From Lonsdalea populi (GTDB lineage: Bacteria; Pseudomonadota; Gammaproteobacteria; Enterobacterales; Enterobacteriaceae): 64,000 bases of DNA. Shown piece after piece: positions 1-10,192 of the stretch. Under the pieces are notes generated by a model. That model ran no database searches and was not told the DNA's origin. It saw nothing but the letters and a program-made list of their open reading frames with translations. Numbering within the stretch: position 1 is the stretch's first letter; each line of letters starts with the position of its first letter. The translations under genes and the position numbers were made by a program. The DNA lies in the NCBI RefSeq assembly GCF_015999465.1, contig NZ_CP065534.1, positions 3,162,001 through 3,226,000 on the forward strand, written 5' to 3'.

Positions 1-1328
1 TCCCCCAGCAGGATGGAAAACAACGCCAGCACATCGTCGCGCGTCGTGGTTTCATCCAGCGAGATCCCGACCGCGCCGTCCAGATCGCGGCGCAGGTTGA
101 CGCCGAAACTGAGCGCCCGACTTAGCGTCGTCGCCTTGTCGGCGACCGAGACGGTCAGCGTGTCGAACCAGCGGGTATGCCATAACGTCACGCCGCGCTG
201 TTGCAGCCCGGCGGCCAGAATATCGGTCAGGCGGTGGATGCGGCGGGCGATGCGTTTCAGCCCCTCCGGTCCGTGGTACACCGCATACATGCCCGCCAAA
301 TTCGCTAACAGTACCTGGGAGGTACAGATGTTGGAGTTGGCCTTTTCACGGCGAATGTGCTGTTCGCGAGTCTGCATCGCCATACGCAGCGCAGTGCTGC
401 CCGCGGCGTCGCGGGAAACGCCGATGATGCGGCCCGGCGTCGCGCGTTTGTACTCTTCCCGACTGGCGAAAAACGCCGCATGCGGGCCGCCGTATCCCAT
501 TGGCACGCCGAAGCGCTGCGCGGAGCCAAAGACAATGTCCGCTCCCTGAGCGCCGGGGGCATCGAGCAATACCAACGCCAGCAGATCCGCTGCGACGCAG
601 GTAATGACCTTGCGTTTGCGCAGGTCGCCCAGCAGCGTCCGGTAGTCGTGCAGTTCGCCGGTCGTGCCCAACGGCTGCACAAGCACGCCAAAGATGCCGT
701 CATCCTTCAGCGCTGCGTGCGGATCTCCGGTTACGATGTCGAAGCCGAAGGCCGCTGCGCGCGTCCGCATCACATCCAACGTTTGCGGATGCACGTCATC
801 CGCGACGAAGAAACGGCTGGCCTGCTTCAGTTTGCTGACGCGTTTGGCCATCGCCATCGCTTCCGCCGCCGCAGTCGCCTCGTCCAGCAGGGAAGCGGAC
901 GCCACCGGCAGACCGGTCAGGTCCTGCGTTACCTGTTGGAAATTCAGCAGCGCTTCGAGCCTTCCCTGGGAAACCTCGGGCTGATAAGGCGTGTAGGCGG
1001 TATACCACCCCGGATTTTCCAGCACATTACGCAGGATCACCGGCGGCATCCGGACGCCGTAGTAACCCATGCCGATATAGCTTTTGTAGATCTGATTACG
1101 GCTGGCGATCGCCTTCAGCTCCGCCAGCGCCTGATGTTCCGTGACGGCTTCCCCGACGGCGGGAGGGCTGGGCAGTTGGATATCCGGCGGGACGATCTGC
1201 TGAATCAGTCGATCCAGCGATTCTGCGCCGACCGCCGCCAGCATCTCTCGTTGCTGTTCGGCGGAGGGTCCGATATGGCGTTCAACGAAAGCGCTATGGT
1301 ATTCAAGTTGACTGAGAGTCTGGGTCAT
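1..1328 (-). CDS. gcvP: Glycine dehydrogenase (P-protein), N-terminal part
   Basis: The reading frame starts at the ATG at 1328 and stays open to the left edge, giving about 442 residues of a protein that is usually about 957 long. The start reads [20 protein letters not shown] and continues with IGMGYYG and the TAYTPYQPE segment typical of the P-protein. GcvP is the PLP enzyme that decarboxylates glycine and passes the aminomethyl group to lipoyl-GcvH. The PLP lysine lies in the C-terminal half, outside the window. It is the last gene of gcvT-gcvH-gcvP. The 83-bp gap after gcvH holds two GC-rich hairpins. Confidence 0.97.
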   Translation of the reverse strand, partial: MTQTLSQLEYHSAFVERHIGPSAEQQREMLAAVGAESLDRLIQQIVPPDIQLPSPPAVGEAVTEHQALAELKAIASRNQIYKSYIGMGYYGVRMPPVILRNVLENPGWYTAYTPYQPEVSQGRLEALLNFQQVTQDLTGLPVASASLLDEATAAAEAMAMAKRVSKLKQASRFFVADDVHPQTLDVMRTRAAAFGFDIVTGDPHAALKDDGIFGVLVQPLGTTGELHDYRTLLGDLRKRKVITCVAADLLALVLLDAPGAQGADIVFGSAQRFGVPMGYGGPHAAFFASREEYKRATPGRIIGVSRDAAGSTALRMAMQTREQHIRREKANSNICTSQVLLANLAGMYAVYHGPEGLKRIARRIHRLTDILAAGLQQRGVTLWHTRWFDTLTVSVADKATTLSRALSFGVNLRRDLDGAVGISLDETTTRDDVLALFSILLG

Positions 1329-1361
1329 TACGACATTCCTACATCAAACCACATCAAACAA

Positions 1362-1402
1362 GCGCCGCCGACGGCGCCCCGAAAGAGCGCCCTGCCGGGC
1401 GC
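1362..1402 (-). other. Two adjacent GC-rich hairpins between gcvH and gcvP
   Basis: Two perfect 6-bp inverted repeats with 4-nt loops sit side by side: GCGCCG/CGGCGC at 1362-1377 and GCGCCC/GGGCGC at 1387-1402. Transcripts running from gcvH into gcvP would fold here. There is no real U-tract, so this looks like an mRNA-stability or partial-attenuation element rather than a full terminator. The role is inferred. Confidence 0.5.
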
Positions 1403-1411
1403 ATACGACGA

Positions 1412-1813
1412 TTAGTGCGCGTCGTCCTCTTCATCCAGCAGCGTCTGATAAGCGGCGGCATCCAACAGCTCGTCCAATTCCGCGCCGTCGGCCGGCTTAA
1501 TACGAAATAGCCAGCCGCTGCCGTAAGGATCGCTGTTAACCTGTTCCGGCGCGCCTTCCAGCTCGCCGTTGACCTCAACCACTTCACCGCTCAACGGGGT
1601 GTAGACATCCGACGCGGCTTTGACCGACTCCGCCACGGCGCAGTCATCCCCGGCGTTAAACTGGCCGCCCACCTCGGGCAAGTCGATAAACACCATGTCG
1701 CCCAGCAGCGCCTGCGCATGCTCGGTGATCCCGACACGATAGGTGCCGTCTTCGTCCGCCGCGACCCATTCATGGGACGAGGTATATTTCAATTCCGCAG
1801 GGACATTGCTCAT
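1412..1813 (-). CDS. gcvH: Glycine cleavage system H protein (lipoyl carrier)
   Basis: This 133-residue lipoyl-domain protein begins [10 protein letters not shown]. The lipoyl-attachment lysine is K65 in AESVKAASD, the same position as in E. coli GcvH. It carries the aminomethyl intermediate from GcvP to GcvT. An upstream in-frame ATG at 1819 (MAMSNVP) lies only 3 nt from the AAGGAG ribosome site, whereas the ATG at 1813 is 9 nt away, so 1813 is chosen. The acidic tail EEDDAH is slightly longer than in E. coli (129 residues). It sits 27 bp downstream of gcvT in the same operon. Confidence 0.97.
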   Translation of the reverse strand: MSNVPAELKYTSSHEWVAADEDGTYRVGITEHAQALLGDMVFIDLPEVGGQFNAGDDCAVAESVKAASDVYTPLSGEVVEVNGELEGAPEQVNSDPYGSGWLFRIKPADGAELDELLDAAAYQTLLDEEDDAH

Positions 1814-1840
1814 TGCCATCTTCTCCTTTTAGACAAACGG

Positions 1841-2941
1841 TTAAATCTCAATCAGGGCTTTTCCGGCACGGACAAAATTAGGTTTCGTCACGCGTACCGG
1901 GATTTCACGCTGGCGTATACGCACCACCGCCTGTTCGCCGATACCTTGCGGGACGCGAGCCAGCGCGATGCTGACGCCCAGGGTGGGCGAGAACGATCCG
2001 CTGGTGATCACGCCTTCGCGAACCGCGCCGCTGGCATCGGTAAAGTGCACCGGCAGGCCGTTGCGCAATACCCCCTTTTCCGTCATCACCAGCCCGACCA
2101 ACCGATCGGTGCCGTGGGCACGCTGGCGCTCCAGCGCTTCACGACCGATAAACTGACGATCTTCCGGTTCCCAGACAATCGTCCAGCCCATGTTTGCCGC
2201 CAGGGGCGAAACGCTTTCATCCATATCCTGTCCGTACAGATTCATGCCGGATTCGAGACGCAGCGTATCGCGCGCGCCCAGCCCCGCGGGCTGGACGCCC
2301 TCCGCCAGCAGCCGCTGCCACAGACCGATCGCCTGCGCTTTCGGCAGCGCGATTTCATAGCCGGACTCGCCGGTATATCCGGTGGTGGCGATAAACCAGT
2401 CGCCGCTCTGCACGCCGAAAAACGGCTTCATACCCGCCGTATCCTCGCGCTGCTGCGACGTCAGCAATCGCTGCACCTTTTCCTGAGCCAAGGGCCCCTG
2501 AATCGCGATCAGCGCCAGGTCGTCGCGCTCCTGAATCTGCACCATGAACGGTTTGGCCTGCTCCTCTATCCAGGCCAGATCTTTTTCGCGAGTGGCCGAA
2601 TTCACCACCATCCGGAAAAAATTTTCCTTCAGAAAGTAGACGATCAAGTCGTCGATCACGCCGGCAGAGGGAGTCAGCATGGCGGTATAGAGCGCTTTAC
2701 CAGGCTGCGTCAGCCGGGCGACGTCGTTCGCCAACAGGTGACGTAAAAACTCGCGTAAGCGTGCGCCGTGCAAATCGACGATAGTCATGTGCGAGACATC
2801 AAACATGCCGGCTCTCTTACGCACCGCGTGATGTTCCTCCAACTGGGAGCCGTAGTGCAGCGGCATCATCCAGCCATGAAAATCCACCATTTTGGCGCCG
2901 TCGGCCAAATGTTGTTCATACAGCGGGGTTTGCTTTGCCAT
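1841..2941 (-). CDS. gcvT: Aminomethyltransferase (glycine cleavage T protein)
   Basis: This 366-residue protein starts [20 protein letters not shown], matching E. coli GcvT (364 residues) along its length. It contains the family segments GMFDVSHM near residue 46 and [10 protein letters not shown] in the middle. GcvT transfers the methylene group from aminomethyl-lipoyl-GcvH to tetrahydrofolate, releasing ammonia. It is the first gene of the minus-strand gcv operon, with a PurR-like site just upstream. Confidence 0.97.
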   Translation of the reverse strand: MAKQTPLYEQHLADGAKMVDFHGWMMPLHYGSQLEEHHAVRKRAGMFDVSHMTIVDLHGARLREFLRHLLANDVARLTQPGKALYTAMLTPSAGVIDDLIVYFLKENFFRMVVNSATREKDLAWIEEQAKPFMVQIQERDDLALIAIQGPLAQEKVQRLLTSQQREDTAGMKPFFGVQSGDWFIATTGYTGESGYEIALPKAQAIGLWQRLLAEGVQPAGLGARDTLRLESGMNLYGQDMDESVSPLAANMGWTIVWEPEDRQFIGREALERQRAHGTDRLVGLVMTEKGVLRNGLPVHFTDASGAVREGVITSGSFSPTLGVSIALARVPQGIGEQAVVRIRQREIPVRVTKPNFVRAGKALIEI

Positions 2942-3431
2942 CTTTTCCCTCTACGTTAACCGTGTTTGGTTGCAGCGGATGCGTCCAACGCAAACGTTAT
3001 CTCTTCCTTTGAACTTACCACCGATGTGGGTTCTTAACCACACGCCATGCCATAAGCAAATCTATATAATAACGTCTGATAAAACTGTGATTTTCTTAGC
3101 GTCACACCCATCTTTTACGCTATAAAACAGGAGTTAATCAGCACATTTAAATTAATTTTTTCAGTTTATTGCTTAAAAATGATGAAAATCTTCGATTATC
3201 CCCTATTTATCAAAATTCATCAAAAACAAAACACATTAGATAAAGTAATGCGAAAAAGGATGTGAAATTAGATTATTTCAGGCAAGAAGTAGACGGTTAA
3301 AAGCCGTGAGCCGGCGGACGTGATGGACGCAATCGGCCGCGCAGCGATCCCCATCACGCTTTGCTGCGATGTTGAAAGAGACAGCCCGACCGCGATCGTG
3401 AATCAGGGGAGGAAGTGAGTGTAGGCAGGCA
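2942..3431. other. gcv upstream region, AT-rich, no gene seen
   Basis: About 490 bp lie between gcvT and the bud terminator. The part from about 3060 to 3270 is strongly AT-rich with A- and T-tracts, as expected for a promoter region controlled by nucleoid proteins. In E. coli gcvTHP is controlled by GcvA, Lrp and PurR; only the PurR-like site can be suggested here. A 61-codon minus-strand frame around 3278-3463 has no recognisable features. Confidence 0.5.
2988..3003. promoter_or_regulatory. Putative PurR operator upstream of gcvT
   Basis: The sequence ACGCAAACGTTATCTC matches the PurR consensus ANGCAANCGNTTNCNT at all but two fixed positions. It lies 47 nt upstream of the gcvT start. PurR control of the gcv operon is established in E. 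coli; binding here is inferred from sequence and position. Confidence 0.5.
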
Positions 3432-3480
3432 AATAAAAAGGCGGCACACCGCCGGTCTGTCATGACCGTGATGTGCCGCC
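3432..3480 (-). terminator. Intrinsic terminator of the bud operon
   Basis: Read on the minus strand, GGCGGCACA pairs with TGTGCCGCC around a roughly 22-nt internal segment and is followed by TTTTTATTT. It begins 19 bp after the budB stop, so it ends the budA-budB transcript. Confidence 0.8.
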
Positions 3481-3499
3481 CGCATCGAACGCGTCTGAC

Positions 3500-5179
3500 T
3501 TAGATCAGATGTGCGATGTTGACGTTTTCCATCAGATAGTGGTTGTCGGAGTAATCCACCGGAATCGCGATCACCGCCGGTCCGTCGACATCCATCGCCT
3601 GATGCAGTTTTGGAATCAGCTCTTCAGCCGACTCGACCGCAAATCCTTTCGCGCCGAAGGCTTCCGCGTAGGCTTTGAAATCGATCGGTCCGAACTTGAC
3701 GCAAGAGCCGCGGTTGTATTTCTTCTGTTCCTGAATCTCAACCATGTTGTAGGCGTTATCCACCCAGATGATATGCAGGACATTACAGTTCAGACGAACC
3801 GCCGTTTCCAGTTCCATACTGGACTGCATGAAGCCACCGTCGCCGGAGACCGACAGCACTTTCTGGTTCGGATTCACCAGCGCGGCCGCAATCGCCCACG
3901 GCAGCGCCACACCCATGGTCTGCTGACCGTTGGTCATCAGCACCTGGCGCGCGCGGAAGCTGTAGAGGTAGCGCGCCAGCCAGATATGGAAGCTGCCCAT
4001 ATCGACACATAGCGTGACGTCTTTGTTCACCAGCTCCTGCATCGCACGAACCAAACGCAACGGATGGATGGCAAAGCCGTTCATGTTGATGGCGTGAGTC
4101 GCCAGCTGATGACGCAGTTCTCGGCGCTCTTCCAGAATATTGATGGCGCCGGAAGACAGGCTAATCGGCGAATTCAGCTGCTCGTTCAGCATATCGATGG
4201 TGATGCAGATATCCCCAACCAGCTCCAGTTCCGGACGGTAGTCGCATTCCAGTTCGGACGGCAGCACGTCGATGTGCACCAGCGTCGCATTACCGGTGTT
4301 CCACAGCGCCGGCGCGTATTCGACCGGGCTGTAACCGACGGTGATGATCAGGTCGGCCTGCTGCAACAGTTTGTCGCCCGCCTGGTTGTTGAACAGGCCG
4401 ACGCGACCGGCAAAATGGTCGAAGTGCTGCTGATCGATGACGCCGGCGGCCTGATAGGTGCTGGTGACCGGCAGCTGGCTGCGGTGCAACAGGCGGCGCA
4501 GCGCTTCCGCATTCTTCGGCTGGCTGGCCATCAGGCCCAGCAGCAGAATCGGGTTTTTCGCTTTTTCGATCATCTGCGCAACGCGTTTGACGTCCGCCAA
4601 AGGCGCGCTGTTCAGCGTCGGCAAATGGGTCGCGGCAAGCACAGGACTCGTGACCGGATCGTTGACGATGTCTTCCGGCAGGCTGATAAATGAAGCGCCC
4701 GGACGACCGAACTCGGCGGCGCGGAACGCATTGGCCAGCACTTCGGAAATTGCGGAGGAAACGGGGATTTCCGCGCTGAACTTGGTGACCGGTTTGAACA
4801 GGCTAACGGTATCCAGACTCTGGTGCGTCAGCTTCAGCCGGTCGGCGCGCTTCACCGCACCGCCCAGCGCAACAATCGGGTCGCCTTCCGAGGTCGCCGT
4901 CGCCAGCCCCGTCACCAGGTTGGAGCAGCCCGGACCGGAAGTCACCATCGTAACGCCCGCTTTCCCCGTCAGACGGCCGATCGCCGATGCCATAAAAGCC
5001 CCATTGGCTTCATGGCGTACGGGGATGGTCTGGATCGATGAGTCAACAAGAGAATCAAAAACGCGGTCAACTTTTGCTCCAGGAATACCGAAAACATATT
5101 TGACCCCTTCCTGCTCCAGATGTTTTACGATCAGATCCGCACCGCAAGCCCAGTGTTGTTGACCATCCTTATTTTCCAT
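3500..5179 (-). CDS. budB: Catabolic acetolactate synthase (ThDP-dependent)
   Basis: This 559-residue protein is the same length as Klebsiella BudB and closely similar to it. The catalytic glutamate is E57 in RHEAN. The ThDP/Mg site is SGDGGF followed by WVDNAYN near residue 450. It condenses two pyruvates to 2-acetolactate without FAD and without a small regulatory subunit. An upstream in-frame ATG at 5197 exists, but AGGA lies 8 nt before the ATG at 5179, so that start is used. It lies downstream of budA and ends in a strong terminator. No budC (butanediol dehydrogenase) follows. Confidence 0.95.
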   Translation of the reverse strand: MENKDGQQHWACGADLIVKHLEQEGVKYVFGIPGAKVDRVFDSLVDSSIQTIPVRHEANGAFMASAIGRLTGKAGVTMVTSGPGCSNLVTGLATATSEGDPIVALGGAVKRADRLKLTHQSLDTVSLFKPVTKFSAEIPVSSAISEVLANAFRAAEFGRPGASFISLPEDIVNDPVTSPVLAATHLPTLNSAPLADVKRVAQMIEKAKNPILLLGLMASQPKNAEALRRLLHRSQLPVTSTYQAAGVIDQQHFDHFAGRVGLFNNQAGDKLLQQADLIITVGYSPVEYAPALWNTGNATLVHIDVLPSELECDYRPELELVGDICITIDMLNEQLNSPISLSSGAINILEERRELRHQLATHAINMNGFAIHPLRLVRAMQELVNKDVTLCVDMGSFHIWLARYLYSFRARQVLMTNGQQTMGVALPWAIAAALVNPNQKVLSVSGDGGFMQSSMELETAVRLNCNVLHIIWVDNAYNMVEIQEQKKYNRGSCVKFGPIDFKAYAEAFGAKGFAVESAEELIPKLHQAMDVDGPAVIAIPVDYSDNHYLMENVNIAHLI

Positions 5180-5229
5180 AACATTTTTCCTATGCATTTT
5201 GTGCTTTCTTTTCAGTACCTTGATGAACT

Positions 5230-6012
5230 TTAGCTTTCCACCGAGTGGATGACACTATCGAGATCGTCCGGGGACAAGTTGGCGCGCAGAAAATCCTTAT
5301 CCAGAGGCAGGTCAATGATTAATTTGGCGATAGTGCCAAATTGCAGTACGCCGTTCTCCAGGCGGTAATCAAGGATATGCCCGCCGCCTTGTCGGCTATC
5401 AGTGATAAAATGCTCGTGATAGCCGGCGACATTGATCCCCTGAACATACGTCGGGCTACGAAAACCGATAACGTTGCCCTGGCAGTTGTCGAAACGGAAA
5501 GTCGGTTGCTGGGCGATAGCTTCCAGCATCGGTTTGTAAGGTCGTTCCTGGCGAGGTACCGTACGAGTTTCGACGTAGCTGAAGCAGCCATCGATTCGTA
5601 AAGCACAAAAAAGATTGTCTGTTGCAACAAAATCATCAATACGCTGATGAAGATCCTCACGACTGAGCGCATGGTCAAACTGCATCTTTTCAGTCGGACG
5701 GAAGAAGGTCATTACGGCAAAAGGCGTTTTCTGATCGGGCTTGGCGGCGCGTGCGCTGCCATCGGAGCGCAGCTGGAAAATACGGCTTTCCATGGCCACC
5801 AGCTCTCCGTCGAGATCGTTAAACGTGCCTAATCCGAAATCACCATGCTCCAGCAGATCCTCCATGGTTGTACTGCCTTCGTATACGCCATTTATCAATC
5901 CGCTCATCAGTGAGGTTTGATAGATCTGACACTCTGGGTGATGTTTCTGGTGCTGATGGACGAAGTTGGCAAGCTCTGCCATACAGGGGTCAACGCAGTT
6001 GGAGTCTTTCAT
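5230..6012 (-). CDS. budA: Alpha-acetolactate decarboxylase
   Basis: This 260-residue protein contains [16 protein letters not shown], which holds the three zinc-binding histidines of the family. It converts 2-acetolactate to acetoin, diverting pyruvate into a neutral product and limiting acidification. It is the first gene of a two-gene operon with budB, 50 bp upstream of it. It is divergent from a LysR gene across 117 bp, the usual arrangement for BudR control. Confidence 0.95.
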   Translation of the reverse strand: MKDSNCVDPCMAELANFVHQHQKHHPECQIYQTSLMSGLINGVYEGSTTMEDLLEHGDFGLGTFNDLDGELVAMESRIFQLRSDGSARAAKPDQKTPFAVMTFFRPTEKMQFDHALSREDLHQRIDDFVATDNLFCALRIDGCFSYVETRTVPRQERPYKPMLEAIAQQPTFRFDNCQGNVIGFRSPTYVQGINVAGYHEHFITDSRQGGGHILDYRLENGVLQFGTIAKLIIDLPLDKDFLRANLSPDDLDSVIHSVES

Positions 6013-6129
6013 ATCCCTTCTCTTCCGACGAGGTGCGACATAAATTTAATTAATGTTTCCCTTAAATATTGCTCTCGTGAGATTCTAAGTTCCAATATAA
6101 AAACGTGGCTATTTGGAGATCTAAAATAT

Positions 6130-7023
6130 ATGGAGTTACGTTATCTGCGCTATTTCGTCGCCGTCGCCTCCACTCGACACTTTACCCGCGCAGCTGAATC
6201 ATTAGGGATATCGCAACCTCCGCTTAGTCAGCAAATTCAAAAACTTGAACGTGAAATCGGGACTCCTCTGCTAAAGCGAATGACGCGAGGCGTAGAGATG
6301 ACCGAGGCGGGAGAAGCGTTTTACCAGGATGCCAAGCAGATACTCGAACTGACCGACGCCGCCATGGATCGGGTGCGATGTATCGCTCGCGGAGAGAGCG
6401 GCGCCATTAATGTGGGGTTTTCTTGCGCAGTCACCTTCCATCCGCTGGTGCTGAAAATGCTGCGGCTTTACCGTCAGCGCTTCCCGAACGTGCAGATGCA
6501 GCCGCAGGAAGAGCATATCAACGAGATTCTGGAGAGCCTGCGCAATCGCAGCACGGATATCGCCTTCGTGCGACTGCCCTGTGACATCGGCGACGAGTTC
6601 GACGGCGAAATTCTGGTAGAAGAGGATATGCGGCTGGTGTTGCCGGACAACCATCCGCTCAGCGATCAGCAGGAAGTGCACCTCGGCCAGATGGCGTCGG
6701 AGCCGCTGATCATTTTCCCGCGCGAGCTCTGCCCCAGCCTGCACGACATGATCATTCGCGCCTGCTATCTGGCGGGTTACCAGCCAAAAATCAACCCGCT
6801 GGCGCCGCATATCACGGCGACAATCAGCATGGTCGCTTCCGGCTTCGGCATCACGTTCATTCCGGAGTCCCTGTCCTGCATTCACGCCGGAAATGTGACG
6901 TATCACAACATCGACACGCCCCATCTGAACACGCAGATTGCCGTTATCTGGCGCAAGCATGATACGTCAGCCACCCTGCATAATATGGTGCAATTGCTGC
7001 ACGGCCACGAACAGGAAAGTTAA
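6130..7023 (+). CDS. budR: LysR-type activator of the bud operon
   Basis: This is a 297-residue LysR regulator starting MELRYLRYFVAVASTRHFTR. The N-terminal winged helix includes ISQPPLSQQIQKLE. The start at 6130 is set by homology and by GGAG at 6115-6118; the longer upstream frame has no family similarity. LysR regulators divergent from bud genes respond to acetate and low pH and activate acetoin synthesis. That role is inferred from position and similarity. Confidence 0.9.
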   Translation: MELRYLRYFVAVASTRHFTRAAESLGISQPPLSQQIQKLEREIGTPLLKRMTRGVEMTEAGEAFYQDAKQILELTDAAMDRVRCIARGESGAINVGFSCAVTFHPLVLKMLRLYRQRFPNVQMQPQEEHINEILESLRNRSTDIAFVRLPCDIGDEFDGEILVEEDMRLVLPDNHPLSDQQEVHLGQMASEPLIIFPRELCPSLHDMIIRACYLAGYQPKINPLAPHITATISMVASGFGITFIPESLSCIHAGNVTYHNIDTPHLNTQIAVIWRKHDTSATLHNMVQLLHGHEQES

Positions 7024-7104
7024 TAGATATCATAATGTTAATAACTTAAAATGAGATCGCGGCGAGCCTGAAATACAGGTTCGCCCATTTTACGCGTCGA
7101 TGCG

Positions 7105-9222
7105 TCAGAAATCGTAGCCGACGGTCGCGACGACGGAACGCTCGGCGCCCCAGTAGCAGGTTCTCAGTTCGTAGCAGGACGCGATGTAAGTCCTGTCCGT
7201 CAAATTATTGACGTTGACCTGTGCGTAAGCGCCTTTGAGCGAGGGATTCCAGCGTCCCAGATCGACCCGGACAGAGGCATCCAACAGCGTCACAGAGGGC
7301 AGTTGCAGCGTGTTGGCATCGTCGGCCCACTGTTTGCCGATGTGGCGTACGCCAACGCCGAGATTAATGCCTGCGCCCGCCTCATACTGCGTCCACAACG
7401 AAGCCATCTGCTTCGGCGCCAATACCGGCGTATTGCCGTCATTGCCCTCCACGGTCTCTTTATATTTCACCTTGCTGTAGGTGTAACCCGCAATAACGCT
7501 CAGGCGTTCGGTGATCGGCGTTCTGGCTTCCAGCTCCAGTCCCTGGGACTGCACCTTACCGATCGGCTCATAGTAGTTGCCCACGATGTTGCGGGTGGCG
7601 ACGTCGGTTTGCGTCAAATCGTACACCGCCGCGGTATATAACGCCTTGGTGCCCGGCGGCTGGTATTTGATCCCGCCCTCAACCTGTTCGCTGCTCATCG
7701 GCTTGAGCGGATTCCCCTGCGAGTCCGCATACAGCGCAGGCGTAACCGCCTGACTGTAGCTGACATAAGGCGAAGTACCGTTGTCAAAGGCATACAGCAG
7801 CGCGGCCCGCCCGCTAAAGCGGTTATCATCGCGCTGGCTGCGGCTATCCGTGGTCAGGTTTTTATTGTCGAATTTGATGACGTCGTAACGGCCGGAGAGC
7901 GTCAGATACCAGCGCTGCCACTGCATGTCGTCCTGCACATAAACGCCGGTCTGCTTGTAGCGCCGCTGTGAGTCGAAGCGATAAAAATCGGTGACCGCAT
8001 CCCCGCCCGACTGGCCGGTGAACGGGTCCAGCAACGTAGCCGTGCCCGACGCGTCCCATAGGTTGTTGGTAAAGTACTGGAAATCGACGCCGAAGAGGGT
8101 TTTGTGTTTGACGTCGCCGGTATCGAAATCTGCCGCCAGCTGATTATCGACGGCATAGGCGTCCAACGAGGAGGACTCTGCGGTGTAATAACGCGACAGC
8201 TTGTCCGTCTCTAGGCTGCTCCAGCCGTACTGATAAATTTGCTGAATATTGACGTTGGAGTGCACGTAGCTGGCGTTTTGCCTGAACGCCCAGGTGTCGT
8301 TGAACCGGTGAGAGAATTCATAGCCATACATCTGCTGGTTACGCTGGTAATCATCCAGGCTTTTCTCTCCGTCAAAAAGGCCGCGCGCGAACTTTGATCC
8401 CTGATAGGCATAGACGCTGCCTGCCGCGGGCACAGAGCCGTGATAGCCCCCCGCCGGGTCCTTCTGCAGATACGTTTTCAGCAGCAGCGTCGTGTCTTCA
8501 TCCGGCTGCCACAGGAAAGAAGGCGCAATCGCATAGCGCTCCTCGCGTGGGCCGTCATACATCGTATCGCTGCTATGAGTCAGCCCCGTCACGCGAAAAG
8601 CCCAATTGTCGTTGATGCCCTGCGTATAGTCGAACGCCGCGCCCCGATCGTTATGAGTGCCGGCGCTGAGGCGAAAATGTCCTTCCGGCATAAACTGCGG
8701 GCGTTTGGATGTCATCATCACCAGACCGCCGGGCACGCTCTGTCCGTACAGCGAAGACGAAGGACCTTTAATGACGTCGACACGCTCGAGGAACCAAGGG
8801 TCGATCTGCAAGTTGTTGTGACTGCCGCTGTCGCTGAGTACGCGCAAACCGTCGAGGAAGGTGTTGTTCACATCCGCGCCGTGAAATCCACGCAACGAGA
8901 CCGTATCAAACCGCGTCGCCCCGCCGGAGAAATTGGTGAAAACGCCCGGCGTGTAGTTCAGCGCCTCATTCAGCGTCATCACGTTCTGATCGCGCATTTG
9001 CTGGCGAGTCACCACGGAGACGGACTGCGACGTCACCACCAACGGCTTATCGGTTTTGGTCGCGCCCTGCGAGGTCGTGGCGGTATAGCCCTCGGTCGGG
9101 GATAGCGCGGACTCCTGGGGCTGAGCTGAAACTTTAATGACATCTTCAGCGGCCAGAACGAAAGCAGGCGTGGTCAGCGCAACAAGCACGCCGTAATAAC
9201 GGAATAAAGGAAGGGATGACAT
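7105..9222 (-). CDS. TonB-dependent siderophore receptor (hydroxamate type)
   Basis: This 705-residue outer-membrane receptor has a signal peptide ending FVLAA near residue 25 and a TonB-box-like DVIKVSAQ. Its plug domain contains ERVDVIKGPSSSLYGQ and PGGLVMM, and the barrel ends in aromatic YDF. The plug sequence resembles FhuA, FoxA and FcuA, which take ferrichrome or ferrioxamine; the exact ligand cannot be read from sequence. It is a single gene with a Fur-box-like site upstream, divergent from yjjZ. No transport ATPase or siderophore biosynthesis gene is adjacent. Confidence 0.92.
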   Translation of the reverse strand: MSSLPLFRYYGVLVALTTPAFVLAAEDVIKVSAQPQESALSPTEGYTATTSQGATKTDKPLVVTSQSVSVVTRQQMRDQNVMTLNEALNYTPGVFTNFSGGATRFDTVSLRGFHGADVNNTFLDGLRVLSDSGSHNNLQIDPWFLERVDVIKGPSSSLYGQSVPGGLVMMTSKRPQFMPEGHFRLSAGTHNDRGAAFDYTQGINDNWAFRVTGLTHSSDTMYDGPREERYAIAPSFLWQPDEDTTLLLKTYLQKDPAGGYHGSVPAAGSVYAYQGSKFARGLFDGEKSLDDYQRNQQMYGYEFSHRFNDTWAFRQNASYVHSNVNIQQIYQYGWSSLETDKLSRYYTAESSSLDAYAVDNQLAADFDTGDVKHKTLFGVDFQYFTNNLWDASGTATLLDPFTGQSGGDAVTDFYRFDSQRRYKQTGVYVQDDMQWQRWYLTLSGRYDVIKFDNKNLTTDSRSQRDDNRFSGRAALLYAFDNGTSPYVSYSQAVTPALYADSQGNPLKPMSSEQVEGGIKYQPPGTKALYTAAVYDLTQTDVATRNIVGNYYEPIGKVQSQGLELEARTPITERLSVIAGYTYSKVKYKETVEGNDGNTPVLAPKQMASLWTQYEAGAGINLGVGVRHIGKQWADDANTLQLPSVTLLDASVRVDLGRWNPSLKGAYAQVNVNNLTDRTYIASCYELRTCYWGAERSVVATVGYDF

Positions 9223-9346
9223 GCGATAGGTTCCTGAATAAGCGCCTGAGTGGGCTTCCCTTTTCAGTCACTGTGCGCGTATCGCGAAAAGTGCATCATA
9301 CCAAACGGAAACCTATCGATCGGAAAGCGCAAAAACAGTTAAAGGT

Positions 9347-9365
9347 AATAATAATTATTACTATT
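9347..9365. promoter_or_regulatory. Putative Fur box for the TonB receptor
   Basis: Read on the minus strand, the 19 bases AATAGTAATAATTATTATT match the Fur consensus at 14 of 19 positions. It lies about 125 nt upstream of the receptor start. Iron repression is inferred. Confidence 0.55.
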
Positions 9366-9507
9366 AATATCTACGCATTCAACCTGTAAAGTTTACGGTT
9401 TTGTCATGATTCCATCTCTTTTTGAGGGCGATTACGCTCCCATATCCTCTGGAGCCAACGCGGGGATGAGGGGTGAACAACCGGTTGATGACCCTATCCG
9501 GCATAAG

Positions 9508-9535
9508 TTGTATTCAGAAAGGTTTTCTATATGAT
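9508..9535 (+). promoter_or_regulatory. Putative sigma-70 promoter of yjjZ
   Basis: A -35-like TTGTAT at 9508-9513 and a -10-like TATGAT at 9530-9535 are separated by 16 bp. The -10 overlaps the Fur box, so Fur binding should block RNA polymerase. Confidence 0.5.
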
Positions 9536-9551
9536 AGTAATTATCATTATC
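9533..9551. promoter_or_regulatory. Strong Fur box upstream of yjjZ
   Basis: GATAGTAATTATCATTATC matches the 19-bp Fur consensus at 16 positions. It ends 16 bp before the yjjZ start and overlaps the predicted -10 element, so repression by Fe-Fur is expected. Confidence 0.75.
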
Positions 9552-9567
9552 GTCATGGTGAGGGACT

Positions 9568-9852
9568 ATGTTGACCGCGATGATTGCCGCCTGCGGGCTG
9601 TGGGGGATCACCTGGTACTTCGGTAAACCGCTTTCCAGCGTCTGGGGGATTCTGCTTCCCGTGACGTTGATGCCTTTGCTGATACTGCCCGGCATCGACC
9701 TGCACTCTCTGAAATACATTGTCACGCTGGCCATGCTGGCAACCCTGGGAATGCTGTTTCATCAGCGGTTGCGCCACTATCTGCTGCTGCCGTCCTGCAT
9801 CGCGCTGGTAGGCGGACTGACGGCGCTGTCCGTGACGCTGCGCAGCATCTAG
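9568..9852 (+). CDS. yjjZ: DUF1435 small membrane protein
   Basis: This 94-residue protein is very hydrophobic, with about three predicted membrane segments (GLWGITWYF, LPVTLMPLLILPG, YIVTLAMLATLGML) and a short basic stretch before the last segment. It resembles the DUF1435 family, whose E. coli member YjjZ lies in the same neighbourhood (tRNA-Leu, rsmC, holD, rimI). Its function is unknown. The strong Fur box at the promoter ties it to iron limitation. The gene symbol rests on family and synteny. Confidence 0.75.
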   Translation: MLTAMIAACGLWGITWYFGKPLSSVWGILLPVTLMPLLILPGIDLHSLKYIVTLAMLATLGMLFHQRLRHYLLLPSCIALVGGLTALSVTLRSI

Positions 9853-9936
9853 AGCGTTAAAACAATCGTATAGTTGAAATTAAGAAGATTAAACTTAGTG
9901 GGATAATTGCGAGGATAAAGCCGAGAGAATAATACG

Positions 9937-10023
9937 TGGTGCGAAGAGAGGGACTTGAACCCTCACGTCCGTTAAGACACTAACACCTGAAGCTAGCGCG
10001 TCTACCAATTCCGCCACCTTCGC
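9937..10023 (-). tRNA. tRNA-Leu (CAG), copy 3 in transcription order
   Basis: This 87-nt tRNA has an encoded CCA end, a class II variable arm and anticodon CAG in GCTTCAGGTG. The sequence starts GCGAAGGTGGCGGAATTGG. It is the promoter-distal member of a three-gene cluster like E. coli leuQPV. Confidence 0.98.
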
Positions 10024-10072
10024 ACATGAGATTTTTTACGTATTACCTACTGCACGATCTGCATTACCAGCT

Positions 10073-10159
10073 TGGTGCGAAGAGAGGGACTTGAACCCTC
10101 ACGTCCGTTAAGACACTAACACCTGAAGCTAGCGCGTCTACCAATTCCGCCACCTTCGC
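10073..10159 (-). tRNA. tRNA-Leu (CAG), copy 2
   Basis: This 87-nt tRNA is identical over its length to the copy at 9937-10023, with anticodon CAG and an encoded CCA. It is separated from its neighbours by short unrelated spacers. Confidence 0.98.
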
Positions 10160-10192
10160 AGGTACTGTGCAATACACATCATTGTGGTGAGG

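Noticed and set aside
1718..2746. Plus-strand frame of about 342 codons
   Set aside because: It is antisense to gcvT, a clear family member; R/Q/H-rich composition is typical of a shadow frame.
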